This document shows positions 7,494 to 14,892 of a stretch of 49,134 bases of DNA, piece by piece. Both the position numbers and the translations under genes were made by a program. Positions within the stretch are counted from its first letter, which is position 1; each line of letters opens with the position of its first letter. The notes below the pieces were generated by a model. The model made no database searches, was not told the DNA's origin, and saw only the letters and a program-made list of their open reading frames with translations. The DNA comes from Oscillospiraceae bacterium (GTDB lineage Bacteria > Bacillota > Clostridia > Oscillospirales > Ruminococcaceae): the NCBI GenBank assembly GCA_017436125.1, contig JAFSDS010000046.1, forward strand, positions 1 through 49,134, in the 5' to 3' direction.

Positions 7494-8786
7494 ATGAAAA
7501 AAACAGTATTTACCGTAATTATGGCAGTTATATTTGTTATGCTTTTTGCTTCATGCGGATGGGATATAGAGATTATAAATCCCCTTGATTTTATAGTCAG
7601 CAGCGAAAGCGGATCTTCTGAAACCTCCGAGGATATTTCGGAGAGTGAACAAAGCGAAGAAACACCGGAAAGCGACCCCGTTGAGAGCGTTCCTTTCTAT
7701 GAAGAAGGAGAAAAATACAGCGCAAAATCTGTTCTTAAAGAGGACGCAGAGGAGTTTTTAAAAACCGAGGAAGCCTTTGATTACATAAAGCTTTTTACAT
7801 CAAGGGCAGGACATCTTGATTTTGAAAAGACGAATGATATTGTTTCTTCAAATGTTCTTTTCTGGTTTGGAGAAGAGATTTTTGAAGAGGCGGGAGAAGA
7901 TTCCCTTTCTGACGACGGAAATTTTATCGAAGTTAAAAAATCCCTCGGCGATAAATACATCAAAAAATATTTTGGCATAGATTATTCTCCGGCGGAGAGC
8001 GATTTTGGCTTTGACAGGGAAACGGGAATATATAAAATCCCGGAAGCAGGAGGAAAGGGTCGGAATAAATTTTTAAGCTGTGAAATTTATATGACCGGCG
8101 GAAATGAAGTTCGATGCAGCATCCTTATGGAAGGAGCATCGGACGAAATAGGAAAGCAGTTTATCATTTCTGAAATGACGTTCAGCGTTATGGAGGACGA
8201 AGACGGAAAATATCTTCGCCTTCGTTCCAATAAGGTTACTGATATTTTCAGGGAAGCATCTTTTGAGGAACAGGCAAAATGCCTTACCAAACAGATGGTG
8301 GAACAGATAGGGAAAGAAGGATTTTCTGACGGCGTTCTTGAAATCAATAACGAAAGGGCTATTGATTTTATCAGAAAAATGCAGACCTCTGTGAATATGG
8401 GTAACGGTTTTAACAGAAACTCGCCCTACATAGGGGAATTTTATCGGGACGATGAAGGCTATCATTTTCCGGCAAGCTCCATGAAAAAGGTTGCGAAAGA
8501 GGTTTTCGGTATAGGAAATCTTGAGATCGCTTCGGACAATTATTTCAAATATGACAAAAAGGAAAAGGAATATGTTTCCGCTCTTGATAAGGAAGATATC
8601 ATAACCTCCACGGCAGGGGTTATGGAAACTTACATAAGCGGAAATACATATATAGTCCGTTTTACGCTTTTTACCCTTGAAACAGAGGATGACCGGGAGG
8701 TTTTTGCCTCTCAGGGTGAATATAAGATGACTTTTGAGCTTATAAACGGTACTTATCTTAAATATTCCGGCCTTGATAAAGCATAG
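7494..8786 (+). CDS. Lipoprotein of unknown function, BlaI/M56 operon
   Basis: I do not recognise the family. The 430-residue product starts with a lipoprotein signal peptide (MKKTVFTVIMAVIFV then LFASC, lipid-modified Cys21), followed by a Ser/Glu-rich acidic linker of about 45 residues and then a mixed alpha/beta domain, so it should be anchored outside the membrane. The ATG at 7494 is preferred over a TTG six bases earlier because AAAGGAGG lies 9 nt upstream. It sits in the same operon as the M56 sensor and its stop overlaps the ribosome site of the next lipoprotein gene. A role as ligand sensor, or as a target of the stress response, is inference. Confidence 0.7.
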   Translation: MKKTVFTVIMAVIFVMLFASCGWDIEIINPLDFIVSSESGSSETSEDISESEQSEETPESDPVESVPFYEEGEKYSAKSVLKEDAEEFLKTEEAFDYIKLFTSRAGHLDFEKTNDIVSSNVLFWFGEEIFEEAGEDSLSDDGNFIEVKKSLGDKYIKKYFGIDYSPAESDFGFDRETGIYKIPEAGGKGRNKFLSCEIYMTGGNEVRCSILMEGASDEIGKQFIISEMTFSVMEDEDGKYLRLRSNKVTDIFREASFEEQAKCLTKQMVEQIGKEGFSDGVLEINNERAIDFIRKMQTSVNMGNGFNRNSPYIGEFYRDDEGYHFPASSMKKVAKEVFGIGNLEIASDNYFKYDKKEKEYVSALDKEDIITSTAGVMETYISGNTYIVRFTLFTLETEDDREVFASQGEYKMTFELINGTYLKYSGLDKA

Positions 8787-8797
8787 GAGGGAATAGG

Positions 8798-9394
8798 ATG
8801 AAAAAGCTGTTTTGCATTTTAATGGCGATACTTATGCTTTCCGCCTGCAGCGGAGAAGCTGCGGTGGATAAAAATAAAATGCCGCCGGAAAAAATCTTTA
8901 CTCTTGGCGCTCATATGGAAGACAGCAAAATCATTATTCCCTTTACAGAAAAAGGCGCACGTCTTGACGGCGGAAGAATTACAGCAATACAAAACGGATT
9001 TACCGTCAGGTATCTGAATGAAGAAAACGAGCTTTTGGAAGAAATAAATCTTTCTGCAAAAAGCCTTGAGAAACCGGCAAAATGTGTTTTTTCAAATCAC
9101 GGTATCTTCATGGGAACAGAAAACGAAAAAGTTCCGGAAGGCGAAACGGCGGTTTGTTTTATCGAAGGAGAATGGAAGCTTTGCGGCGGAGTTTTTTTCG
9201 ATAGGGAAGGAAATATTTTAAGAGAGCTTCCGCATATTGCGAAAATTCCTGAAGAGGATATTATTCCTGTAAAACGCGCCCGCTGGCTTGGCGAGGACGT
9301 TATGGCTTTTATAAATGAGGGAAGTTTTTTCTTTTACAGAATAAGCGAGGACAAACTTTATTTTTCGGCGGATTCTGCTGAGGCGGAAATTTAA
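8798..9394 (+). CDS. Small lipoprotein of unknown function, last gene of BlaI/M56 operon
   Basis: 198 residues with a clear lipoprotein signal (MKKLFCILMAILMLSAC, lipobox LSAC, Cys17). The remainder looks beta-rich and contains no motif I recognise. AGGAGGG sits over the stop of the preceding lipoprotein gene with 6 nt to the ATG, so the two are translationally linked. A strong terminator follows directly, making this the end of the operon. Two secreted lipoproteins after a BlaR-like sensor lacking the usual ligand domain suggest an envelope-monitoring system, but this rests only on position. Confidence 0.65.
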   Translation: MKKLFCILMAILMLSACSGEAAVDKNKMPPEKIFTLGAHMEDSKIIIPFTEKGARLDGGRITAIQNGFTVRYLNEENELLEEINLSAKSLEKPAKCVFSNHGIFMGTENEKVPEGETAVCFIEGEWKLCGGVFFDREGNILRELPHIAKIPEEDIIPVKRARWLGEDVMAFINEGSFFFYRISEDKLYFSADSAEAEI

Positions 9395-9400
9395 GACAAT

Positions 9401-9433
9401 AAAAAGCGGTGCGCAAAGCGCACCGCTTTTTTT
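9401..9433. terminator. Bidirectional terminator at the left edge of the phage-like element
   Basis: A perfect stem GCGGTGCGC / GCGCACCGC with an AAA loop is flanked by A5 and T7. It separates the lipoprotein operon from the convergent repressor gene. Confidence 0.9.
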
Positions 9434-9440
9434 ATTTGTA

Positions 9441-10058
9441 TCAGTATTTTTGGCGGCATTCGACAACTTTTCCGAAAATGCGGACAGGAAGATTTTCAAC
9501 TTCGGAGCTGCTGTAGAAAAGAGGCTCAAATTCCGAATTGAAGGGCTGGAGAAGGATTCCGTCTTTAAGGAATTTTACCTTTTTAACGGTGGCTTCGCTG
9601 CCGTCTATCATAACGACAGCAACCTCGCCGTGTTCGACGGTATCCTGGACGCGGACGATTACAACGTCGCCCTCGAACATTCTCGGTTCCATACTGCGTC
9701 CCTTTATCTGGAGAGCAACATAGTCGCCGGAGGAGGCCATTTCGGAAGAAATTTCTTCATAATCAAGGATGTTTTCAACGGCGGTTATGGGGATGCCTGC
9801 GGCAACTTTTCCGAGGACGGGGATCTTTACGCCGACAATGGAATTATTTGAAACAACGGATTCCTTACCAAGGAGATAATTTATATTAACGCCGAAAAAA
9901 CCTGCGATGCGCTCGAGCTTTTCAAAATCCGGTTCCCTTTCGGCGCGTTCATACATACCGATGGTGCTTGGCGCAAGGCCGAGCTTTTTTCCAAGTTCAC
10001 CCTGGGTAAGCTCATTCTGGAGGCGAAGGTCTTTTAATATTTCGTTAAATTTCGGCAT
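9441..10058 (-). CDS. CI/LexA-type phage repressor (XRE helix-turn-helix plus S24 peptidase)
   Basis: 205 residues. Residues ~4-60 form a Cro/CI helix-turn-helix (LTQGELGKKLGLAPSTIGMYE). A linker holds a likely self-cleavage site Ala87-Gly88 in VAAGIP. Residues ~105-205 form an S24 peptidase domain with nucleophile Ser122 (GRSMEPRMFEGD) and general base Lys159 (EATVKKVKF). Such repressors bind operators as dimers, and RecA filaments trigger autocleavage after DNA damage. It is not LexA itself, whose DNA-binding domain is a winged helix. The ATG at 10058 follows AAGGTGG. It diverges from the terminase operon across a region with several copies of one dyad, the presumed operators. It is the only regulatory gene of the element. 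Confidence 0.9.
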   Translation of the reverse strand: MPKFNEILKDLRLQNELTQGELGKKLGLAPSTIGMYERAEREPDFEKLERIAGFFGVNINYLLGKESVVSNNSIVGVKIPVLGKVAAGIPITAVENILDYEEISSEMASSGDYVALQIKGRSMEPRMFEGDVVIVRVQDTVEHGEVAVVMIDGSEATVKKVKFLKDGILLQPFNSEFEPLFYSSSEVENLPVRIFGKVVECRQKY

Positions 10059-10093
10059 AAAGTTTCCACCTTTTTTTGATGATTTCATAATAT

Positions 10094-10121
10094 ATGATAA
10101 CACAAATTGTGAAAAAGTCAA
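10094..10121 (-). promoter_or_regulatory. Repressor maintenance promoter with operator A in its spacer
   Basis: On the minus strand TTGACT (10121-10116) and TATCAT (10099-10094) are 16 bp apart. The dyad CACAAATTGTG (10101-10111) fills most of the spacer, so the repressor would shut off its own promoter. Confidence 0.6.
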
Positions 10122-10141
10122 GTGTTGGGACGAAAAAACCC

Positions 10142-10200
10142 CACAAAATGTGTTGACAAATTTGTAAAAGAGTGCTATACTGCGAATCACACGAAATGTG
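10142..10200 (+). promoter_or_regulatory. Rightward promoter with operators B and C, drives the terminase operon
   Basis: A consensus promoter: TTGACA (10153-10158), 17 bp, TATACT (10176-10181). Operator B, CACAAAATGTG (10142-10152), abuts the -35. Operator C, CACGAAATGTG (10190-10200), covers the start site. A LexA box follows immediately. No early genes lie between this promoter and terS. Confidence 0.75.
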
Positions 10201-10214
10201 CGAACATACGTTCG
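10201..10214. promoter_or_regulatory. LexA (SOS) box
   Basis: CGAACATACGTTCG matches the Gram-positive LexA consensus CGAACRNRYGTTYG at every position. It lies about 13-26 nt downstream of the expected start site of the rightward promoter, so host LexA should block it directly in addition to the element's own repressor. Confidence 0.85.
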
Positions 10215-10247
10215 CCTTTCCGGATAATGCAGAAATCGGGCGGAAAT

Positions 10248-10448
10248 ATGAGATGCGCCGACGGAATTTTTGCAGAAGGAAATGCGGATATTCGTAAAAA
10301 CCTTCTCCGCATAAAGCAGGGGCAGCTTTTGTCAAAGAGGAAAATATATGCGGGAGAAAAATTTTTACGAAGCAATAACACATATCGTGTTAATTTAGCG
10401 AAGGAGGGATCCTATGAAAAAGGATATTTAGAAAGGCTGGAGGGATGA
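10248..10448 (+). CDS. Possible small leader-region protein, doubtful
   Basis: An open frame of 66 residues (MRCADGIFAEGNADIR...) lies in the 393-base interval between the repressor and terS. The frame is open further upstream, and the start given is the second of two in-frame ATGs, since neither has a good ribosome site. The product is basic and matches nothing I recognise. A strong ribosome site inside the frame at 10401-10408 serves a different frame, which argues against this being translated. The interval also holds operator D and a weak hairpin near 10284-10313. Confidence 0.2.
   Translation: MRCADGIFAEGNADIRKNLLRIKQGQLLSKRKIYAGEKFLRSNNTYRVNLAKEGSYEKGYLERLEG
10379..10389. promoter_or_regulatory. 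Operator D (repressor-type dyad) in the terS leader
   Basis: CACATATCGTG with flanks giving the perfect arms TAACAC-N5-GTGTTA, the most symmetric copy of the dyad. It is about 190 bp downstream of the start site, so it could act by looping or as a roadblock. Confidence 0.55.
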
Positions 10449-10451
10449 AAA

Positions 10452-10892
10452 ATGTCGCTTTGCGAAAAAAGGGAGCGGTTTTGTGAGGAATATATAAACG
10501 ATTATAACGCCATGAGGGCGGCTCTTCGGGCGGGGTATTCTTCAAAAACCGCAAGGAGCTATGGATATCAGCTTTTGAAAAACAAAAATGTTGTTGCAAG
10601 GATATGCGAGCTTCAGGAGGAATACATAAAAAAACGTCTTTTTGATGACAAGAACCGCGTTATCAAGGAGCTTTGGGAAATGTATGAAAAGGCTATGCAG
10701 GCAAAACCGGTTACAGTATGGGATAAAGAACTTAAAGATTATGTTGAAACCGGGGAATATCAGTTTGACGACAAGATCGCCATGAAATGCCTTGAATTTA
10801 TCATAAGGCTTTGCGCTATGACCGCGGAAAAGGAAAACGAAAAGGCCGGAAGCGTTGAGATTTTTGTAAAGGTGGAAAAAGATGAGAGTTGA
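10452..10892 (+). CDS. terS: Terminase small subunit
   Basis: DNA-recognition subunit of the packaging motor, 146 residues. The N-terminus CEKRERFCEEYINDYNAMRAALRAGYSSKTARSYGYQLLKNKNVVARI is spread over residues 4-51 and is the classic Terminase_2 pattern, a helix-turn-helix that binds the packaging site. The C-terminal part is helical and acidic and should contact TerL. GGAGGG lies 8 nt before the ATG, and the gene overlaps terL by 11 bases. It is the first confident gene after the SOS/CI-controlled promoter, so packaging genes are expressed directly on induction. Confidence 0.9.
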   Translation: MSLCEKRERFCEEYINDYNAMRAALRAGYSSKTARSYGYQLLKNKNVVARICELQEEYIKKRLFDDKNRVIKELWEMYEKAMQAKPVTVWDKELKDYVETGEYQFDDKIAMKCLEFIIRLCAMTAEKENEKAGSVEIFVKVEKDES

Positions 10893-12219
10893 ACTTGGGC
10901 TTTTTCCGAAACAGATGGATTTTGTTGATTCCACCGGAAAGGCGGATGAAGTTCTTTACGGAGGAGCAGCCGGAGGAGGAAAAAGCTATGGGCAGCTTTG
11001 TGATGCGCTTATCTATGCGGTGAACTATCCCAAAAGCAAGCAGCTTATTTTACGAAGGACCCTCCCGGAACTTGAAAAAAGCCTTGTTAGAGTTTCTCTT
11101 GAGCTTTTTCCGAAGGAGATATACAAATACAGCGAATCGAAGCATACGGGAAATTTTTCTAACGGTTCGGTCATCGACTTTGGCTACTGCGACAGCGAAA
11201 CGGATGTTTACCGCTACCAGTCAGCGGAATATGACGTTATCCGTTTTGATGAGCTTACACATTTTACCGAGCAGATGTATCTCTATCTTATGAGCCGCCT
11301 TAGGGGAGTTACGGATTTTCCCAGGGCGATGAAAAGCTCCACGAATCCCGGAGGCATCGGACACAGCTGGGTAAAAAGAAGATTTATCGATATCGGAGAG
11401 GCGGGAAAAATTCATAAAACAAAAACCGGAAGAAGGCTTTTTATTCCGGCAACGGTTTTTGAAAACAGGGCCATTATGAAAAGCGACCCGGGATACGTTA
11501 AAAGGCTTGAAAATCTTTCCGAAAAGGACAGAAGACAGCTTTTGGACGGGGACTGGGATGTTAACGAAGGACAGTATTTTTCCGAATGGAGAAGGGAGCT
11601 TCACGTTATAAAACCTTTTGAAATTCCGAAAAGCTGGCGAAGGTATTTTGCCATGGACTACGGCCTTGATATGCTGGCAGGATACTGGATAGCCGTTGAC
11701 CCTTTTGAAAACGCCTATGTTTACCGGGAAATTTATCAAAGCGGACTTATCATCAGCGAGGCGGCGAAAAAGATACTCTCCGCCGAAGGGAATGACATAC
11801 CGGAAATATATATAGCGCCGCCGGATATGTGGAACAGGAGGCAGGATACCGGAAAAAGCGTTGCGGAGCTTTTCTTTGAGCACGGGATAACTCTTTATAA
11901 AGCAGGAAACGACAGGGTACAGGGCTGGTACAGCCTTAAAGAATGGCTGCATCCGCGAAAAGACGAATTCGGGGATATAAAACCGAGGCTCAGGATCTTT
12001 GAAAACTGCACAGAGGTTATAAGGACCCTTCCGGCGCTTTGTTTTGATGAGCACAACCCGAACGACGTTGGGGACAGGGTGCATGAATACACCCATGCGG
12101 CGGATGCGTTAAGGTATTGGGCGGCGGCAAGGCCGTTTTCAAAAATCGCGGAACCGGAAGACGAAGAGGAAGAAATGGAAGAACAGATAGAGAATTTTTT
12201 GGGGTTTGGAATAAATTAA
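10882..12219 (+). CDS. terL: Terminase large subunit (packaging ATPase and nuclease)
   Basis: 445 residues, normal for a short-tailed or siphophage TerL. The ATPase domain has a Walker A motif GGAAGGGKS at residues 27-35 and Walker B RFDE at about 121-124, followed by the coupling motif STNPGG. The nuclease domain begins near 255 with AMDYG (Asp259), a metal-binding acidic position, and ends with HAADALRY, typical of the third acidic site. TerL translocates DNA into the procapsid through the portal and cuts it. The start is the ATG after GGTGG, inside the end of terS. All key residues seem intact, so the motor is probably functional. Confidence 0.93.
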   Translation: MRVELGLFPKQMDFVDSTGKADEVLYGGAAGGGKSYGQLCDALIYAVNYPKSKQLILRRTLPELEKSLVRVSLELFPKEIYKYSESKHTGNFSNGSVIDFGYCDSETDVYRYQSAEYDVIRFDELTHFTEQMYLYLMSRLRGVTDFPRAMKSSTNPGGIGHSWVKRRFIDIGEAGKIHKTKTGRRLFIPATVFENRAIMKSDPGYVKRLENLSEKDRRQLLDGDWDVNEGQYFSEWRRELHVIKPFEIPKSWRRYFAMDYGLDMLAGYWIAVDPFENAYVYREIYQSGLIISEAAKKILSAEGNDIPEIYIAPPDMWNRRQDTGKSVAELFFEHGITLYKAGNDRVQGWYSLKEWLHPRKDEFGDIKPRLRIFENCTEVIRTLPALCFDEHNPNDVGDRVHEYTHAADALRYWAAARPFSKIAEPEDEEEEMEEQIENFLGFGIN

Positions 12220-12247
12220 AAACCGCAGGGAGGAAAGGAGAGAAAGA

Positions 12248-13111
12248 ATGGAAAAAGAGAAAAAAGAGCTTGAAAAAGCCGTTTTTGAAAAGCTTTTTGA
12301 GGAAAAAAACCTTGAAAAAGCAGAAGAAAAGGCGGATACCGAGTTTTTTGGCGAAGAGGATTTTGAAGAAAAAGAAGACCTTGAGCACGAAGAAGCAAAG
12401 GAAGAAAACCCTGAGCACGGGGATTATCTTTTTAATGAGCACGGAATGGATTTTTCTGCGGATAAGAAGGCCGTTGAAGCCTTTGCAAAGGCGGTTGGCA
12501 GAAGACCGGAAGAAGTCATCCGTATTTATGAAAACGGATGCCGCTATGAAAAGGTTTTTGAAGAACTTTTGGAAGCAAGAAAAGATTCCGAATCTTTTGA
12601 AAAACTTGCAAAATTGCGCGGCCTTTCAAAAGAAAAGATGAAGGCGGAAATCTTTGGCGCCATTGAAAAGGCGAAAACCGAAAAAATCGTTGAAAAACTT
12701 ATGGAAGAAAATCCCGGCATGAACCGCGAAACCGCCGTTGAACTTGCAAAATTCCGCATCAATGCAAAAAAGCCGGAGGCAAAGGAAAAAGAAGTGGACA
12801 TGACCGAAAAGCTGGAAGCCATGCTTCGTGAAATGGAGATCTTTGCTTCAAGACACAGGGATATTGAAAATCTTGATAACGAGGTCATTGAGGAATGGGA
12901 AAAGGGCGTTCCCCTTGAAAAGGCTTTTTTGAATTTTTACGCAGAGGCGGAAAAGAAAAAGCTTATTGATGAAATTGAAAAAATGAAACTTGAAAAAGAG
13001 AAAAACGAAAGAAAGGCATATATGAAGGAACACAGCCCCGGTTCCGCAACTTCTGCCGCAGGAACTGCCGTAAAGGATGCCTTTATTGAGGGGCTTTTTA
13101 AAGAATATTGA
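12248..13111 (+). CDS. Putative capsid scaffolding protein
   Basis: 287 residues, strongly charged (Glu/Lys), with an N-terminal acidic region (residues ~1-80) and long predicted coiled-coil segments. The C-terminus (EKNERKAYMKEH followed by a flexible tail) is basic, as in scaffolds that bind coat protein. There is no enzymatic motif. Position between terL and the major capsid gene is the usual place for a scaffold. AAAGGAG precedes the ATG. The call rests on composition and position, since scaffolds share little sequence. TTGAGCAC or the related TGAGCAC occurs three times in its first 200 bases. Confidence 0.65.
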   Translation: MEKEKKELEKAVFEKLFEEKNLEKAEEKADTEFFGEEDFEEKEDLEHEEAKEENPEHGDYLFNEHGMDFSADKKAVEAFAKAVGRRPEEVIRIYENGCRYEKVFEELLEARKDSESFEKLAKLRGLSKEKMKAEIFGAIEKAKTEKIVEKLMEENPGMNRETAVELAKFRINAKKPEAKEKEVDMTEKLEAMLREMEIFASRHRDIENLDNEVIEEWEKGVPLEKAFLNFYAEAEKKKLIDEIEKMKLEKEKNERKAYMKEHSPGSATSAAGTAVKDAFIEGLFKEY

Positions 13112-13165
13112 TTTTAAAGAAATTTTTAATGCCCGAAAAGGGCAAATGAAAGGAGATTTTTAATT

Positions 13166-14245
13166 ATGGCAATTAATCTTGCAAGCAAATACGCAAAAGA
13201 ACTTGCGCAGGCATTTACCCAGAAATCCGTTGTTGACGGCGTTGCCTGCAAAGACTATGAATTTACCGGTGTTAAAAACCTTAAGGTTTATACCGCTGTT
13301 TCCCAGCCGCTGAACGATTATCAGCGCACCGGCACCAACCGTTACGGCACTCCCACCGAGGCACAGGATACTGTTCAGGATATGGTTGTTGAAAAGGACA
13401 GATCCTTTTCCATTACCGTTGACAAGGGCAACAATTCCGAACAGATGGGCGCAAAGGAGGCATCCAAAATCCTTGCCATTGAGATGAACGAACAGGCTAT
13501 TCCCGAAATGGACAGATACGCTCTTCGCAAATTCCTTGACTATGCGGGCACCGTTAAAGAAGCGGAAGCCGAACCCACCGAGGATACCATTGTAAAAATG
13601 ATTTCCGACGGCATGGTGGAAATGGGCAACAAAAAAGTTCCCGCAGAAGGAAGATATATCTTCATCGGCTGGAGCTGGTTCGGTATGCTTCGACTTTCCA
13701 AACAGTTTATCGGTGTTGAAGCTCTTGCAAAAGAGGCTCTTGTTAAAGGCGCTGTCGGTACTTTTATGGGCGCACAGGTTGTTACCGTTCCGGACGATTA
13801 TCTTATGAAAGGAAACAACAAAGCATATTTCCTTATTGTTTACAAAAACTCCGTTCTTCAGCCTAAAAAAGTTCAGGACTATTTTGTAAAGGAAAATCCT
13901 GCAGGTATCAACGGCGCGCTTATTGAAGGCAGATTTATCTATGATGCATTCGTAATCGGCGCAAAATGCGACGGCGTTTATGCCGTTGTTGAAAACGGCA
14001 GCGTTCAGGCAATGCCTGAATTCAGCCTTTCCGGCAGCGACCTTACCGTAACTTCCGCAGGCGCAAATAAAATCAGAGTTACCCTTGACGGAACCGACCC
14101 CAGATTCAGCGATTCCGCTGTTGAAACCACCAGCGGCGGCAAGGTTGCCCTTTCTTCCGGAAAGGTCAGTGCAAAGGCGGTTGCTTTTGACGATGAACTT
14201 TTTACCTCCGCTGTTGCGGCTGATGAAGAAAGAACCATCGCCTGA
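13166..14245 (+). CDS. Major capsid protein with C-terminal Ig-like extension
   Basis: 359 residues. The body (1-285) has the HK97-fold feel of Firmicute coat proteins: an N-terminal helix, the loop DMVVEKDRSFSITVDKGNN, a long spine helix EQAIPEMDRYALRKFLDYAG, and VYKNSVLQPKKVQDYFVKEN near the end. Residues ~290-359 form a separate beta module (VTLDGTDPRF ... KVSAKAVAFD) resembling CHB_HEX_C/Ig-like decoration domains. Codon choice is biased towards C-ending codons, as in a highly expressed gene. AAAGGAG precedes the ATG, and a stable hairpin follows the stop. The assignment rests on position after the scaffold, size and expression signature; a search would confirm the fold. Confidence 0.8.
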   Translation: MAINLASKYAKELAQAFTQKSVVDGVACKDYEFTGVKNLKVYTAVSQPLNDYQRTGTNRYGTPTEAQDTVQDMVVEKDRSFSITVDKGNNSEQMGAKEASKILAIEMNEQAIPEMDRYALRKFLDYAGTVKEAEAEPTEDTIVKMISDGMVEMGNKKVPAEGRYIFIGWSWFGMLRLSKQFIGVEALAKEALVKGAVGTFMGAQVVTVPDDYLMKGNNKAYFLIVYKNSVLQPKKVQDYFVKENPAGINGALIEGRFIYDAFVIGAKCDGVYAVVENGSVQAMPEFSLSGSDLTVTSAGANKIRVTLDGTDPRFSDSAVETTSGGKVALSSGKVSAKAVAFDDELFTSAVAADEERTIA

Positions 14246-14259
14246 TAAAACTTTTGATA

Positions 14260-14287
14260 TTTCGGGGCAGAGTTTTCTGCCCCGAAA
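14260..14287 (+). terminator. Post-capsid hairpin, probably attenuator or RNA stabiliser
   Basis: An 11-bp perfect stem TTTCGGGGCAG / CTGCCCCGAAA with a 6-nt loop lies between the capsid gene and the next ribosome site. It is followed by AAAACTG rather than a T-run, so partial termination or protection of the capsid mRNA 3' end is more likely than a full stop. Confidence 0.5.
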
Positions 14288-14308
14288 ACTGAAGAAAGGA
14301 GAAAAGCT

Positions 14309-14881
14309 ATGAATATTAAAAGCAAAGAATATGACGAAGTTCGCCCGGGCGTTACCCTTGAAAACACGGGCGAAGGCGGGATGATTCTTGAACTTGGGAC
14401 CGGCGGAAGCAGAAAACCGGAAGAAAACGGTGTTATTCAGCTTATTCCGACCCAGCCGGAAAAACCGGATCCGGAAACAAGGGCGGAAACCGCCATTGCA
14501 GATCTTCACGACAGATATGCCGCAAAATTAAGAGAGCAGTATGATTTTTCCATGGGAAGACTTCGCGATGAGAGGGACGAGGCTCTTCGTGAAAACTGGA
14601 TACTTAATCAGCAGGCAAAGGCCGCCCTTCCGGAACAGCTTGCGGCGGCGGGAATAAACGGCGGAGCTTCTGAAACGACCATTGCAAACCTTGATGCACA
14701 GTATCAGCAAGGCAGAAACGATATCCGCGGAGATTATATGGAAGAAATGGCAAAGGCGGCGGAAAACCAAAGCGAAAAACTTTCAGAAAGTGCGGAAAAT
14801 TATAACGAAAAATGGATCGAATATCTTCTTTCTCTTGCAAAAATGGAAGAGGAATATGAGAAAAAGGCCGAACTTAAATAA
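14309..14881 (+). CDS. Phage structural protein of unknown function, coiled coil
   Basis: 190 residues. An N-terminal segment (residues ~1-50) contains RPGVTLENTGEGGMILELG. The rest is almost entirely charged helix (DLHDRYAAKLREQYDFSMGRLRDERDEAL and a second helix from residue ~130). There is no signal peptide and no membrane segment. It lies between the capsid gene and the beta-propeller tail protein with tight spacing (GGAG 9 nt upstream, 11 bp to the next gene), so a head-completion, internal or tail-assembly role is likely. I do not recognise the family. Confidence 0.6.
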   Translation: MNIKSKEYDEVRPGVTLENTGEGGMILELGTGGSRKPEENGVIQLIPTQPEKPDPETRAETAIADLHDRYAAKLREQYDFSMGRLRDERDEALRENWILNQQAKAALPEQLAAAGINGGASETTIANLDAQYQQGRNDIRGDYMEEMAKAAENQSEKLSESAENYNEKWIEYLLSLAKMEEEYEKKAELK

Positions 14882-14892
14882 GGGGGGATTTT

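Noticed and set aside
9441-10058. Host LexA
   Set aside because: The DNA-binding part is a Cro/CI helix-turn-helix, not the LexA winged helix, and the gene sits at the head of phage genes.
13160-14509. 449-codon minus-strand frame across the capsid gene
   Set aside because: It mirrors the codon bias of the capsid gene (C-ending codons remove antisense stops). The product is low-complexity Phe/Asn/Lys/Gly with no motif.
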